Positions 8,854-16,372 of a stretch of DNA of 64,000 bases are shown piece by piece. Where the stretch lies: NCBI GenBank assembly GCA_046347015.1, contig JAXMHA010000004.1, positions 1-64,000 of the forward strand, written 5' to 3'. Position numbers and translations under genes: made by a program. The number at the start of each line of letters is the position of its first letter. The stretch's first letter is position 1. Origin of the DNA: Dokdonella_A sp046347015. Its GTDB lineage: Bacteria > Pseudomonadota > Gammaproteobacteria > Xanthomonadales > Rhodanobacteraceae. The notes under the pieces are model-generated. The model saw only the letters and a list, made by a program, of their open reading frames with translations, had not been told where the DNA came from and did not search any database.

Positions 8854-10221
8854 GTGACGGGCCGGCGCCAATCCCGCGCACCCACGGTCGCGACGGCCGG
8901 GCAGGAGTCGATGTTCGCCGACTCCGCCGCGCTGAAACCGCTGGCCGAACGCATGCGTCCGCAGACGCTGGACGAGATCGTCGGCCAGCAGCGATTGCTC
9001 GGCGAAGGCACCGCATTGCGCCGCGAGCTCGAAGCCGGGCGCGTGCACTCGATGGTGTTGTGGGGTCCGCCCGGTTGCGGCAAGACGACGCTGGCGCTGC
9101 TGGTCGCGAAGTACGCCGACGCGCACTTCCGCGCGATCTCGGCGGTGCTGACGGGTCTCGCCGACGTGCGGGCCGCGCTGGCCGAAGCCGAGGCGCTGCA
9201 CGCGCAGGGCCGGCGCAGTGTGCTGTTCGTCGACGAGGTGCACCGGTTCAACAAGGCGCAGCAGGACGCGTTCCTGCCGCACATCGAACGCGGCGTCATC
9301 GTGTTCGTCGGCGCGACCACCGAGAACCCGTCGTTCGAACTGAACTCGGCGCTGCTGTCGCGCTGCCGCGTGCATGTGATGGACGCGGTGGGCGCGGACG
9401 ACATCGCCGTTGCCTTGCGGCGCGCGCTGGCGGACACGGAGCACGGCCTCGGGTCGCTGCACCTGCACGTCACCGACGAAGCATTGGCGTCGATGGCGCA
9501 AGCGGCCGATGGCGACGTGCGCCGCGCGTTGACGTTCCTCGAGATCGCGGCCGAGCTGGCGCACGATGGCCGCATCGTCGAGGACACGCTGCATCAGGTC
9601 CTGGCAGACCGGACCCGGCGCTTCGACAAGGGCGGCGAGCAGTTTTACGATCAGATCTCCGCGCTGCATAAATCGGTGCGCTCGTCCGATCCGGATGCGG
9701 CGCTGTACTGGCTGGTGCGCATGCTGGATGGCGGCTGCGAGCCGCTGTACCTCGCACGGCGCATGGTACGCATGGCCGTCGAGGACATCGGACTTGCCGA
9801 TCCGCGGGCGTGGCAACTGGCGCTGCACGCCTGGGATACCTACGAACGCCTTGGTTCTCCGGAAGGTGAACTCGCGCTGGCGGAAGCCGCGCTGTACCTC
9901 GCCGTCGCCCCCAAGAGCAACGCCGCTTACCGAGCGCTCGGCGCGGCGCGCGAGACCGTACGGGAGACCGGCACGCTGGATGTGCCGATGCATCTGCGCA
10001 ACGCGCCGACGAAACTGCTGAAGGAACTCGGCTACGGCAAGGGCTACCAATACGATCCCGATGTGGAGGGCGGCGTCGCGCTCGACCAGCAGTGCCTGCC
10101 GAATGCGTTGGCCGGCACCGAGTTCTACGCGCCGAGCGCGAACGGCGTCGAGGCGAAGATCCGGGACAAGGTCGACGCGCTGCGCGCGGCGCGCCGGCGG
10201 GAGCGCGGACATCGGGGTTGA
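8854..10221 (+). CDS. rarA: Replication-associated recombination protein A (AAA+ ATPase)
   Basis: MgsA/WRNIP1-family clamp-loader-like ATPase acting at stalled replication forks. The 455-residue product has MRPQTLDEIVGQ, Walker A GPPGCGKTTLA (about 71-81), Walker B VLFVDEVHRFNK, sensor-1 GATTENPSF, and the C-terminal family blocks HKSVRSSDPDAALYW, RRMVRMAVEDIGLADP and YLAVAPKSNAAY. The GTG at 8854 gives 19 extra residues before MFADSAALKPLAERMRP; the ATG at 8911 is an equally plausible start. It follows lolA by 51 bp in the conserved ftsK-lolA-rarA order. Confidence 0.95.
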   Translation: MTGRRQSRAPTVATAGQESMFADSAALKPLAERMRPQTLDEIVGQQRLLGEGTALRRELEAGRVHSMVLWGPPGCGKTTLALLVAKYADAHFRAISAVLTGLADVRAALAEAEALHAQGRRSVLFVDEVHRFNKAQQDAFLPHIERGVIVFVGATTENPSFELNSALLSRCRVHVMDAVGADDIAVALRRALADTEHGLGSLHLHVTDEALASMAQAADGDVRRALTFLEIAAELAHDGRIVEDTLHQVLADRTRRFDKGGEQFYDQISALHKSVRSSDPDAALYWLVRMLDGGCEPLYLARRMVRMAVEDIGLADPRAWQLALHAWDTYERLGSPEGELALAEAALYLAVAPKSNAAYRALGAARETVRETGTLDVPMHLRNAPTKLLKELGYGKGYQYDPDVEGGVALDQQCLPNALAGTEFYAPSANGVEAKIRDKVDALRAARRRERGHRG

Positions 10222-10355
10222 ATCCTCCGGATGGCAGCCTCCCGCGTGTCCGGCAGATCGGGTCAACCCGTTGGCGACCGTCCTGCTGCATCGTGCCTTG
10301 CGCGGACGATCGTCCGCGCGTAGCGTTCCCCTCCCGCAGCGAACGTGAGGCAATC

Positions 10356-10928
10356 ATGCGTATCGCGACTGCAGCATTCTTCGGGGCCGTCGTGATGTTC
10401 GTCTGGCAGTTCTTCGCGCACATGGTGCTGCCGATCGGCGAGATGGGGTTCCGCGTTCCGCAGAACGAAGACGTTGTGTTGCAGGCCGTGTCCACCTCCC
10501 TTCGTGAGCCCGGGATTTATTACCTGCCGTACATCGCGCCGGAGAAGATGGGCGACAGGGCGGCGCTCGAAGCCTGGGGTGCAAAGGCGGAAAAGAATCC
10601 TTATGTGTTCGCGGTCGTCAACACGCCCCCCACCGACCCGATCACGATGCTGCCGCAGCTCGGCAAGCAGTTCGTGACGAATTTCCTCGGTGCCTTGCTG
10701 GTCGCGTTCGTACTGGCGGCGACGGCTTGGACCTTCGGAATGCGCATCGTCGGCGCGCTCGCAATCGGTGTGTTCGGATGGTTGCTGAACATCGCGCCGA
10801 TGTGGAACTGGTACCGGCTCCCGGCGGATTTCATGTTCGCGAACCTGATCGAGCAGGGTGTCGGCTGGTTGCTGGCGGGGGTCGCGATCGCGTGGTGGCT
10901 CGGACGGCGGACCACGGCCGCGAGGTGA
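10356..10928 (+). CDS. Conserved membrane protein of unknown function
   Basis: A 190-residue protein that begins MRIATAAFFGAVVMFVWQFFAH, a first membrane segment (about 4-20). An aqueous loop of about 85 residues follows, with VLQAVSTSL, GIYYLPYIAP and NTPPTDP. Three further hydrophobic segments then lie at about 108-130, 133-152 and 165-183, ending in a basic tail. The loop between segments 1 and 2 is rich in conserved-looking Tyr/Pro motifs and probably sits in the periplasm. The ATG at 10356 follows a GTGAGG ribosome site; an upstream in-frame extension lies in the rarA tail. I do not recognise a named family. It is probably a separate unit from rarA (134 bp gap). Confidence 0.75.
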   Translation: MRIATAAFFGAVVMFVWQFFAHMVLPIGEMGFRVPQNEDVVLQAVSTSLREPGIYYLPYIAPEKMGDRAALEAWGAKAEKNPYVFAVVNTPPTDPITMLPQLGKQFVTNFLGALLVAFVLAATAWTFGMRIVGALAIGVFGWLLNIAPMWNWYRLPADFMFANLIEQGVGWLLAGVAIAWWLGRRTTAAR

Positions 10929-11071
10929 TCAGGAGTCGGCAGGCCGCCTCGATCCCGTGCAAGGCAGGCCTCGACGGGTGGTAGCGTTTCGATCGATCGG
11001 CTCCGGACCGACCGGCTCTGTCTCTGCCCAGCGCGCCTCGGACGTAAGGCATCCGTAACCGGATCCTGGGG

Positions 11072-12286
11072 TCAGGGTCCGTCGAATCCGTCCAAAAGGA
11101 TGGTGTCCGCGAGTGGACGGTATACGACCAGCGAGTTCGACGCAGGAACGGCAACGATTCCGTCGCCTGCCGCCAATCCTATCAAAAGTAGTGCATTACC
11201 TTCGCCTGGCGGCAGGATCGGAGCGCCGACCTGCGTGCTCCAGACTTCGTGTCCGGTGGACGAGTTCAAGACATACAGGTTGCCGGAACCCGATCCGACG
11301 AGCACGAAGTCGTCGATCAGCAGCGGTGCCGACGAGAGCTGCCCATCGCCAGCAAAGCTCCACAGGACGGTGTTGTCATCCAGCTCGATTCCACGCAGCG
11401 TGCCGGATTGCAGGAAGTACCCGGTTTGCGCGCCAATGGCAGGCGTGGTCTGGGCATCGAAGCGCCCCAACAGGTCACCCGACGCGGTGTCGAAGATGTA
11501 ACCGGGTGGAGTGCTGACGAAGTCTCGCACGTAGAGCCGGCTGTTGTTGGCCACAGGTGTCCCCGCGCCACCACCCTCGCATTGTCCGCTGTAGTTCCAC
11601 AGCGGACTACCGAATTGCGCATCGAATCCGTAGACTTGCGAGCACGCATAGGATACGAACACCGCATCCCCGGCGACCGCCGGCGAACTGCTGCCCCCAT
11701 ATGACATGGCTTGCGTCCACAGGACTTCGCCGTTGCTTTGGTCCACTGCATAGGCGGTGCCGCCGGTTCCTGCCCCGCCGACGTATACGATTCCATACGT
11801 TGCCGTCGGCGCGGAGGTGAACGCGTATTGGCCGGGAAGCTGGACGCTCCAATCTAGGATTCCGGTAGAGGCATCGAACGCCTTCATCAAGCCATCGAAG
11901 TTGACGACGAACACCCGCCCGCCCTCGTAGGCTGCATTGGCCCAGGAATAGGTTCCGGGAACCGCGATTGGTCCCCAGAGTACCTGACCGGTGGTCTCGT
12001 CGAGGGCAACGAGGTTCGTGCCGTACTCCTCGCTGTTCGCGAACGTGACGAAGACTGACCCATTCGCGATTAGTGGGTAGGAGACGCTGCCGCCGAGATC
12101 GACCCGCCACTGCTCCTCGAGCCGAGGGTAAAACGCTGGCGTAAACCGGGTAGTCCCGGTATGGGCCGGGTCAATCTGATACGCGACCGCCGGTGGGCCG
12201 CTGGCCTGCCCGAATGCCGTTGGGATCCCCACCATACCGAACACGGCATAGACCGCCGCGCGAATGCAGAAGCCGATGACGTCCAT
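11072..12286 (-). CDS. Secreted PQQ-like beta-propeller protein with C-terminal GFD motif
   Basis: 404 residues. There is a signal peptide (1-26, ending TAFG-Q), then seven or so PQQ/YVTN-like blades with the recurring pattern VFV...ALDxxTGxxLW. Examples are LVALDETTGQVLWGP, AFDASTGILDWSV, AVDQSNGEVLWT, GFDAQFGSPLWNY and YVLNSSTGHEVWS. No PQQ-coordinating catalytic residues of alcohol dehydrogenases are evident, so a structural or ligand-binding propeller is more likely than an enzyme. The last residues are ADTILLDGFDGP, a motif shared with other secreted proteins here. ATG 12286 was chosen because a GGAGG lies 4 nt before it; a GTG at 12310 is possible. Confidence 0.85.
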   Translation of the reverse strand: MDVIGFCIRAAVYAVFGMVGIPTAFGQASGPPAVAYQIDPAHTGTTRFTPAFYPRLEEQWRVDLGGSVSYPLIANGSVFVTFANSEEYGTNLVALDETTGQVLWGPIAVPGTYSWANAAYEGGRVFVVNFDGLMKAFDASTGILDWSVQLPGQYAFTSAPTATYGIVYVGGAGTGGTAYAVDQSNGEVLWTQAMSYGGSSSPAVAGDAVFVSYACSQVYGFDAQFGSPLWNYSGQCEGGGAGTPVANNSRLYVRDFVSTPPGYIFDTASGDLLGRFDAQTTPAIGAQTGYFLQSGTLRGIELDDNTVLWSFAGDGQLSSAPLLIDDFVLVGSGSGNLYVLNSSTGHEVWSTQVGAPILPPGEGNALLLIGLAAGDGIVAVPASNSLVVYRPLADTILLDGFDGP

Positions 12287-12521
12287 ATCACCTCCGTATC
12301 TTCGACGCACCTTCTACCTGTAGGTCACGAGGCAGTCAAGTGACCAGTGACTGCTACGATTCGGTGCGGGGAGATTCCGAACTCTTTCGGTAGCCGTGTC
12401 AGGCGTCGACTCTCGGGATCCTCTGATCGAACCAACGAAGGCATCACCGGGCCGATACATCCTTGCATTGGTTAATGCAGGGCTGTCCGGTCGGGACCGG
12501 CTCTTGAGTTTCCGGCCGGCA

Positions 12522-12551
12522 TTGCGTGAGCCGGGCACGCGCCACGATAAT
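12522..12551 (+). promoter_or_regulatory. Candidate promoter for serS
   Basis: TTGCGT (12522-12527) and GATAAT (12546-12551) are spaced by 18 bp and end 32 bp before the serS ATG. The -10 is good (5/6), the -35 weak. The remainder of the 12311-12583 gap shows no gene. Confidence 0.35.
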
Positions 12552-12583
12552 TCGCCCTCCGCAGGACTTTCCAGGATTCGACT

Positions 12584-13861
12584 ATGCTCGACCCGGCTTT
12601 GCTGCGCGGGCAGCTCGACGCGACCGCCGGACGGCTCGCGACGCGTGGATTAGTGCTCGACACTCGTGCGATCGCAGCGCTGGAAGCGCGGCGTAGCGGG
12701 CCCAGGCGCAGACACAGGAACTGCAGAACCTGCGCAATACGCGCTCGAAGGCCATTGGCTCGGCGAAGGCCAAAGGCGAAGACACCTCGGCGCTGATGGC
12801 CGAAGTGGCCGGTATCGGCGATCGACTCAAGGCGGCCGAATCGGAGCTTGCTGAATCGCAGGCGGACCTCGAGTCGATCGCGCTCGGCATCCCGAATCTC
12901 CCCGATGGTTCGGTGCCGGTCGGCAAGAACGAGCACGACAACGTCGAGGTGTCGCGCTGGGGCACGCCGCGCAAGTTCGACTTCAAGCCGAAGGATCACG
13001 TCGAGCTCGGCGAGCGGCACGGCTGGCTCGATGGCGAGGCCGGCGCGAAACTTTCCGGCGCCCGCTTCACGCTGCTGCGCGGACAGCTTGCGCGGCTGCA
13101 CCGCGCGCTCGCGCAGTTCATGCTCGACCTGCATACCGGCGAGCACGGCTATCTCGAATGCAACGTGCCGCTGCTGGTCAACCCGGAAACGATGCAGGGC
13201 ACGGGGCAACTGCCGAAGTTCGAGGAGGACCTGTTCTCGACGACGGTGGGCGAGACGCGGCGTTACCTGATCCCCACGGCTGAAGTGTCGTTGACCAACC
13301 TGGTGCGCGAATCGATCGTCGAAGCGGGTGCCCTGCCAGTGCGGGTCACCGCGCATACGCCGTGCTTTCGCGCCGAGGCGGGCAGCTACGGCAAGGACGT
13401 GCGCGGCATGATCCGCCAACACCAGTTCGAGAAGGTCGAGCTGGTCAGCGTCGTGGAACCATCGCAAAGTCCGGACGAACACGAAAGGATGACGCGCTGC
13501 GCCGAAGTCGTGCTCGAAAAACTCGGGTTGCCGTATCGCCGGATGTTGTTGTGCACCGGCGACATGGGCTTCGCCGCCGCGAAGACCTATGACCTCGAAG
13601 TCTGGCTGCCGTCGCAGGACGCCTATGCGCGAGATCTCGTCGTGCTCGAACTGCACCGATTTCCAGGCGCGCCGCATGCAGGCGCGCTGGCGCAATCCCG
13701 CGACGGGAAAGCCGAACTCGTGCACACCTTGAACGGCTCCGGCGTCGCGGTTGGTCGCGCGTTGATCGCGGTGATGGAGAACTTCCAGAACGGCGATGGT
13801 TCGATCACCGTGCCGGATGGGCTACGAGCGTACATGGACGGGGCTGAGCCGCATCACGTGA
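12584..13861 (+). pseudogene. serS: Seryl-tRNA synthetase gene with four frame breaks
   Basis: Class II aminoacyl-tRNA synthetase charging tRNA-Ser. The parts are unmistakable: MLDPALLRGQLDATAGRLATRG; the coiled-coil arm; IALGIPNLPDGSVPVGK; VEVSRWGTPRKFDF; motif 2 with TPCFRAEAGSYGKD; CTGDMGFAAAKTYDLEVW; and motif 3 LNGSGVAVGRALIAVMEN. However, the frame must change four times. One base is missing near 12700 (GCGGGCCCAG), one is extra at about 13627 (TATGCGCGAG), one is missing near 13706 (ACGGGAAAG), and one is extra near 13849 (GAGCCGC). Corrected, the product ends GAERIT with TGA at 13859-13861. The segment 13627-13706 hides REISSCSNCTDFQARR, the conserved serine-site loop. Since serS is essential, local sequencing error is likely; true decay would require a second serS. 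Confidence 0.85.
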
Positions 13862-13918
13862 CGTGGGGAATGTACGATGTACCTGCGCGCTGTCGAAGCA
13901 ATGCATCTGCGGTTCTCG

Positions 13919-14008
13919 GGAGAGGTGGCTGAGTGGTCTAAAGCACCGACTTGAAATCCGGCAAAGGCGCAAGCCTTTCAAGGGTTCGAATCCCTTCCCT
14001 CTCCGCCA
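13919..14008 (+). tRNA. tRNA-Ser (anticodon UGA)
   Basis: A 90-nt class II tRNA. The acceptor GGAGAGG pairs with CCTCTCC, followed by G and an encoded CCA. The D-arm reads GTGGCTGAGTGGTCTAAAGC, the anticodon loop CTTGAAA gives UGA, there is a long variable arm (GGCAAAGGCGCAAGCC), and the T-loop is GGTTCGAATCC. It lies 57 bp after the corrected serS stop on the same strand, so the synthetase and one of its tRNAs may be co-transcribed. Confidence 0.95.
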
Positions 14009-14120
14009 ATCCGGGTTCGACAAATTCGTCGGGAACGAATTTGGACAGCCGAAGGCTGGCCCCGAGCATCGCGAGGGACGAGCATCAGGGATGATGCGAG
14101 CAATCCCACCCTCTCCGCCA
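14009..14120 (+). repeat. tRNA-Ser 3'-end duplication carrying element copy 1
   Basis: Immediately after the tRNA CCA come GGGTTCGA (14013-14020), an 82-bp structured element (14021-14102), then ATCCCACCCTCTCCGCCA (14103-14120). The last segment repeats the tRNA-Ser 3' end, including CCA. The element starts CAAATTCGTCGGGAACGAAT and contains inverted repeats: AAATTCGT/ACGAATTT, CAGCC/GGCTG and GCATCA/TGATGC. Five more full copies occur at 36.2-36.9 and 43.0 kb on the other strand, each also flanked by pieces of a tRNA-Ser. Confidence 0.85.
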
Positions 14121-14123
14121 GTA

Positions 14124-14155
14124 ACGACGAAGGGCCCCAACGGGCCCTTCGTCGT
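14124..14155 (+). terminator. Strong hairpin after tRNA-Ser(UGA)
   Basis: ACGACGAAGGGCCC (14124-14137) and its exact complement (14142-14155) form a 14-bp stem with the loop CAAC. No T-run follows, but the position just after the duplicated tRNA 3' end, and similar GGGCCC hairpins in the array at 36.1-36.5 kb, suggest transcript termination or 3' protection. Confidence 0.5.
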
Positions 14156-14287
14156 TGTCGGAGAGTGGTGACGTGGACGAACGTAGTACGGCCTCGAGTC
14201 TTCCAAGAGGGTCCGCGCGGCGGCCGGCGGTGCTGGGGACACCGGGCCGCCGCGCTTCCGACTGACGCGGGCGCAGTGTCGTCAGGA

Positions 14288-14620
14288 CTAAGGCAGCGTC
14301 GGGTTGATGCCAATCAGGACGGGGCGATCGCTGTTGCAGTCCGTGTCGGATACGGTCACGACGGCGGGCACGCCGAGCGCGAACGCCGTCAGCGCGGCCG
14401 AGTAGTAGGTCTGGTAGCCCGGCTCTGCCCCGTACGAAATGTACCCGTCATCGACCGCACAGCCGGCCGGATTGATGACCGGCTCCTGGGTGACGACGGC
14501 GAAGGCGTCCTGGAACCAGCCGGTCCGGATCTGGATGATGGTCACGGGGTCGGTGAACGACTGGGCGATCGCAGTGCCGCTTGCAAGCAGGGCGAGCATG
14601 GCGAGAAGGGTGCGTATCAT
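14288..14620 (-). CDS. Small secreted protein with a cysteine pair
   Basis: 110 residues with a clear signal peptide (MIRTLLAMLALLASGTAIA, cleavage about 19/20). The mature domain of about 90 residues has exactly two cysteines (in PAGCAVDDGYISY and SDTDCNSDR), spaced so as to form one disulfide. It also has a hydrophobic IIQIRTGWFQDAFAVV strand and a C-terminal PVLIGINPTLP. The pattern of short beta-strands with one Cys pair and a terminal I-G-I-N-P strand resembles small secreted OB-like or toxin-B-subunit-like proteins found in this bacterial group, but I cannot assign a family. ATG 14620 follows AAGGAG. It is separated from the downstream propeller gene by 103 bp. Confidence 0.75.
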   Translation of the reverse strand: MIRTLLAMLALLASGTAIAQSFTDPVTIIQIRTGWFQDAFAVVTQEPVINPAGCAVDDGYISYGAEPGYQTYYSAALTAFALGVPAVVTVSDTDCNSDRPVLIGINPTLP

Positions 14621-14723
14621 TTTCGGTACTCCTTGGTGGTGGTGTCGGATCAAGTCGGGTTTTGCGTGAATCGGTTGATGCCATCGGTGGCCGGGGCGAA
14701 GGGCCGGGAAGGGTTCCATCCCT

Positions 14724-15794
14724 TTAGCGTTGCGGTGCCCCGATGGCGCGGCGCCGTGAGATCCAGGCGACGGCGCCGAGCAACGCGGCGAGCAAGGCGA
14801 GCATTGGTGCGCCGACGGCGGGCGTGGGCACGACCGTGGCAGGCGGTGCGCCGCCTGGCGCGCGCGTGGCGACGAACACGTCGCCCGGATCGTCGCTGTT
14901 CACCTTGCGGCCGAAGTACAGCCGCGTCCCGTCCGCCGACAGCGACGAGCGCGTTTCCGAGCCGCTGGTATTGATGGCGTCGCTTTCGATGCGTTGCGGT
15001 GCCGACCATGGCGAGCTGGCGTTGGCGCGCGTGGCGGTGTAGATGTCCATGTTGCCGCCGCGACTCGAACTGAACACGACCTCGAGGCCGTCCGCGCGCA
15101 CGTTGGGCATGCGGTCGTCGGCGTCGGTGGAGAGTTCGGCCACGCGCACGCCCGCCAGCACGGTGCCGTCATCGAGCACCGGGCTCATGTAGATGTCCTG
15201 GCCGTGGCTGTCGGGATAGCCGTTGCTGGAGAAGAACAGGAACGTGCCGGCGGAGGTGGTGACCATGGACGGTCCGAACTCGGCGTCCGGCGTGTTCGGT
15301 CCGTCCGGGTAGCAGCCGAGATTGACCGGTGTCGACCAGGTGTTGGGCGCGTCCTCGTGACTCAGGAAGATGTCGCCTGCCGAAGGGCCGCCGGTCGGCG
15401 GCGGCGGCGGGGTATCGCCGGGATAGCAATCGTCCGCAGTCGGCTGCGAGCTGACGAACAGCAGGTTGCCGCCGCCCAATGGCGTCGGGCAGTAGTCGAA
15501 CTCGGGCGTATTGACCGGCGCGGCGAGGTCTTCCGGCGTCCCCCAGCCGTCCTGCACGGAGGCGCGATGCGCGCGCCACACGTCCTGCTTGCCGAGGCCA
15601 CCGGTGCGGCTGGACGCGAAATACAGGCCCAAGCCGTCTGGCGCCTCGATCGGACAGCCTTCGGCGGAGGCAGAGTTGATCGCGGTGACGGCTTGCGGGT
15701 CACCCCACGGGCCGAAGTCCTGGGTGAAGGCAGTACCGGTTCCGGCTGCCAATGCGACCGTGAGGATCAATGCAAATCGAAGCATGTGGGTCAT
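14724..15794 (-). CDS. Secreted PD40-type beta-propeller with C-terminal membrane anchor
   Basis: 356 residues. There is a signal peptide (about 1-24), then repeats of the WD40-like/TolB-type PD40 pattern with the signature G...LYFxSxRxGGxGxxDVWxA. Examples are LYFASSRTGGLGKQDVW, FLFFSSNGYPDSHGQDIY, VVFSSSRGGNMDIYTATR and RLYFGRKVNSDDPGDVFVATR. A proline-rich stretch DTPPPPPTGGPS lies mid-protein. The C-terminus is VVPTPAVGAPMLALLAALLG followed by an Arg-rich tail, the layout of an IPTL/PEP-CTERM-like sorting signal: short motif, transmembrane helix, RRR. ATG 15794 follows AAGGAAAG. Function is unknown, presumably a surface-retained propeller. Confidence 0.82.
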   Translation of the reverse strand: MTHMLRFALILTVALAAGTGTAFTQDFGPWGDPQAVTAINSASAEGCPIEAPDGLGLYFASSRTGGLGKQDVWRAHRASVQDGWGTPEDLAAPVNTPEFDYCPTPLGGGNLLFVSSQPTADDCYPGDTPPPPPTGGPSAGDIFLSHEDAPNTWSTPVNLGCYPDGPNTPDAEFGPSMVTTSAGTFLFFSSNGYPDSHGQDIYMSPVLDDGTVLAGVRVAELSTDADDRMPNVRADGLEVVFSSSRGGNMDIYTATRANASSPWSAPQRIESDAINTSGSETRSSLSADGTRLYFGRKVNSDDPGDVFVATRAPGGAPPATVVPTPAVGAPMLALLAALLGAVAWISRRRAIGAPQR

Positions 15795-15880
15795 GGTCTC
15801 TTTCCTTTGATGCTCTCTGCTGCAGGGAATCGAAGCGGGCGTTGATCCAACGGCGCGATCCGAAACCGGCGTCGCCGCGG

Positions 15881-16183
15881 TCACGGCGCCCCGTCGAAGC
15901 CATCGGCGAAGATGGGCGTCTCGGGCCACGACCGGGTGACGATCGCGATGACCGCTGCGATCTGGTTTGGCTGCAAGGTCGCGCGCTTGGGCGCCGCCGT
16001 GACGTATTCATCGCGCGCCAGTGCCGCGGGAACCAGCGTCGCCAGCAAGGCGGCGCAGGCAATCACTCGAAACAGGAGCACGCCGGGTATCGACCTGCCG
16101 CGGCTGGGGCCGCGGGTTCGATGCCGGTGACGAGCCACTGCCGCTTCGGCAGCGTTCGGGACGCATTCAACGGATGCCCACAT
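15881..16183 (-). CDS. Small secreted protein ending in the GFD motif
   Basis: The recognisable part is a signal peptide, LLFRVIACAALLATLVPAALA, followed by a mature segment of about 45 residues (RDEYVTAAPKR, PNQIAAVIAIV) that ends ETPIFADGFDGAP. The C-terminal IFADGFDG is the same motif as on larger secreted proteins in the window, so this is a signal peptide plus tag with almost nothing between. The start is uncertain: ATG 16183 has AGGAGG 9 nt upstream but gives a 35-residue Arg-rich extension before the signal. GTG 16081 gives a normal signal peptide but lacks a clear ribosome site. It is divergent from the winged-helix regulator at 16373. Confidence 0.55.
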   Translation of the reverse strand: MWASVECVPNAAEAAVARHRHRTRGPSRGRSIPGVLLFRVIACAALLATLVPAALARDEYVTAAPKRATLQPNQIAAVIAIVTRSWPETPIFADGFDGAP

Positions 16184-16372
16184 TGGCTTTGCCCTCCTGT
16201 TTCCTGATCGGGGATTGGCGCCGGTTTCCGGACCGTGGGGAAGTCTCGCCAGCTGCACGCCGCCTTGCTGTAGGATCAGCGCGGAGATTGCTTGGAAAAG
16301 CGTTTGGGAAACCTTGGGTCGGCGCGCAAGGCGTTGATTCACCGGGGTCGAGGCTTCCGCGCGGATTTCGGT

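Noticed and set aside
5699..10353. Very long open frames on the minus strand opposite ftsK, lolA and rarA (about 800 and 760 codons)
   Set aside because: They mirror the codon structure of clear rightward genes in GC-rich DNA and read as Arg/His/Asp-rich low-information sequence with no domain.
13919..14120. Integrative element attachment site at tRNA-Ser(UGA)
   Set aside because: The duplicated 3' end could be an att core, but no integrase or mobile cargo lies between the copies, only the 82-bp element.
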